Source: Thermaceae bacterium (GTDB taxonomy: Bacteria > Deinococcota > Deinococci > Deinococcales > Marinithermaceae). From it: a DNA stretch of 6,020 bases. Shown in pieces: positions 5,907-6,020 of this stretch. Each line of letters opens with the position of its first letter. The first letter of the stretch is position 1. The stretch lies in assembly GCA_027023115.1 (NCBI GenBank), contig JALVWZ010000416.1:1-6020 (forward strand), read 5' to 3'. The notes beneath the pieces are model-generated. The model did not search any database. It saw nothing but the letters and a program-made list of their open reading frames with translations, and was not told the DNA's origin. Both the position numbers and the translations under genes were made by a program.

Positions 5907-6020
5907 CTACATCTGAGACTCCCCACCCTCGGGGACCGACTCCCCTTGCATCATAGCCAGGAACTCCAAGGGAGCCAGGCCGTTCAGGGAGCGGTGAGGC
6001 CTTTGTCGGTTGTAGTAGTC
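5907..6020 (-). CDS. IS3-like transposase, C-terminal 37 residues (5' end outside window)
   Basis: Read from base 6020, the frame gives DYYNRQRPHRSLNGLAPLEF followed by a short tail (LAMMQGESVPEGGESQM) and TAG. The YNRQRPHRSLNGLAPLEF block is the typical end of the rve/DDE integrase core of IS3-family OrfB transposases: after the catalytic Glu, a YN-x-x-RPH-x-SL segment and a P-x-EF. IS481-type transposases end similarly, so the family call is not certain. No catalytic residue is within the visible piece. The tail after EFL is encoded by a GC-rich stretch with two copies of GGGGAGTC close to the element's terminus. Confidence 0.85.
   Translation of the reverse strand, partial: DYYNRQRPHRSLNGLAPLEFLAMMQGESVPEGGESQM
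5917..5945. repeat. Subterminal 8-base direct repeat with a small hairpin between the copies
   Basis: GACTCCCC occurs at 5917-5924 and again at 5938-5945 (plus strand, 21-base period), near the end of the insertion element. A CCCC-ACCCTC-GGGG hairpin (5921-5934) overlaps the first copy. Repeats near element ends can be transposase-binding sites; here the stretch also encodes the GES...GES tail of the transposase. Confidence 0.4.

Larger units (their letters stand above)
5901..6020 (-). mobile_element. Right (3') end of an IS3-like insertion sequence
   Basis: Aminopeptidase coding sequence gives way to transposase sequence between about 5896 and 5906. On the plus strand the element would begin TGGCCACTAC at 5901; read with the transposase it ends in CA, as expected for the TG...CA ends of the IS3 family. 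The transposase stop codon (5907-5909) falls inside this presumed terminal repeat. The other end, the matching inverted repeat and the target duplication are outside the window, so the exact boundary is inferred. Confidence 0.75.

Noticed and set aside
5057..5926. Intact 289-codon aminopeptidase starting at the GTG at 5926
   Set aside because: The start lies inside the insertion element, the first nine residues are element-derived, and the product would lack the N-terminal domain of the M29 family; a truncated gene is the better reading.

Overview
The window is GC-rich, densely packed, and coded entirely on the minus strand. Its protein sequences look like Deinococcota, most probably a Thermales bacterium (Thermus, Meiothermus or Oceanithermus-like). 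The reasons are a close resemblance to Thermus aminopeptidase T as I remember it, a GTG-started compact HrcA, strong AGGAGG ribosome sites, and a start preceded by a -10 box at leaderless spacing. The genus assignment is inference.

In transcription order (right to left): the 3' end of an IS3-like transposase (6020-5907) lies in the end of an insertion sequence whose terminus is about base 5901. The element abuts, and appears to have beheaded, an M29-type aminopeptidase (5900-5057), which keeps its metal-ligand region but lacks its N-terminal third. After 34 bases comes hrcA (5022-4102), the heat-shock repressor, with a TAGAAT box six bases before its GTG start. One base after the hrcA stop begins a fused MoaD-MoaE molybdopterin synthase (4100-3417), with the MoaD Gly-Gly embedded inside the chain.

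A 47-base gap holds a TATAAT box and a strong Shine-Dalgarno. It starts a second, tightly coupled three-gene unit: a Roadblock/LC7-like protein (3369-2725), a 604-residue secreted-then-membrane-anchored protein (2728-914, ATGA overlap), and a cytoplasmic coiled-coil protein (893 to beyond base 1). The first and last of these appear to share a related N-terminal helical domain. I recognise no described system made of these three parts. They look like a cytoplasmic Roadblock/coiled-coil pair linked to an envelope protein, which is the most novel content here.

There are no tRNA or rRNA genes, CRISPR arrays or CIRCE operators that I can see, and no gene-free stretch over 50 bases.
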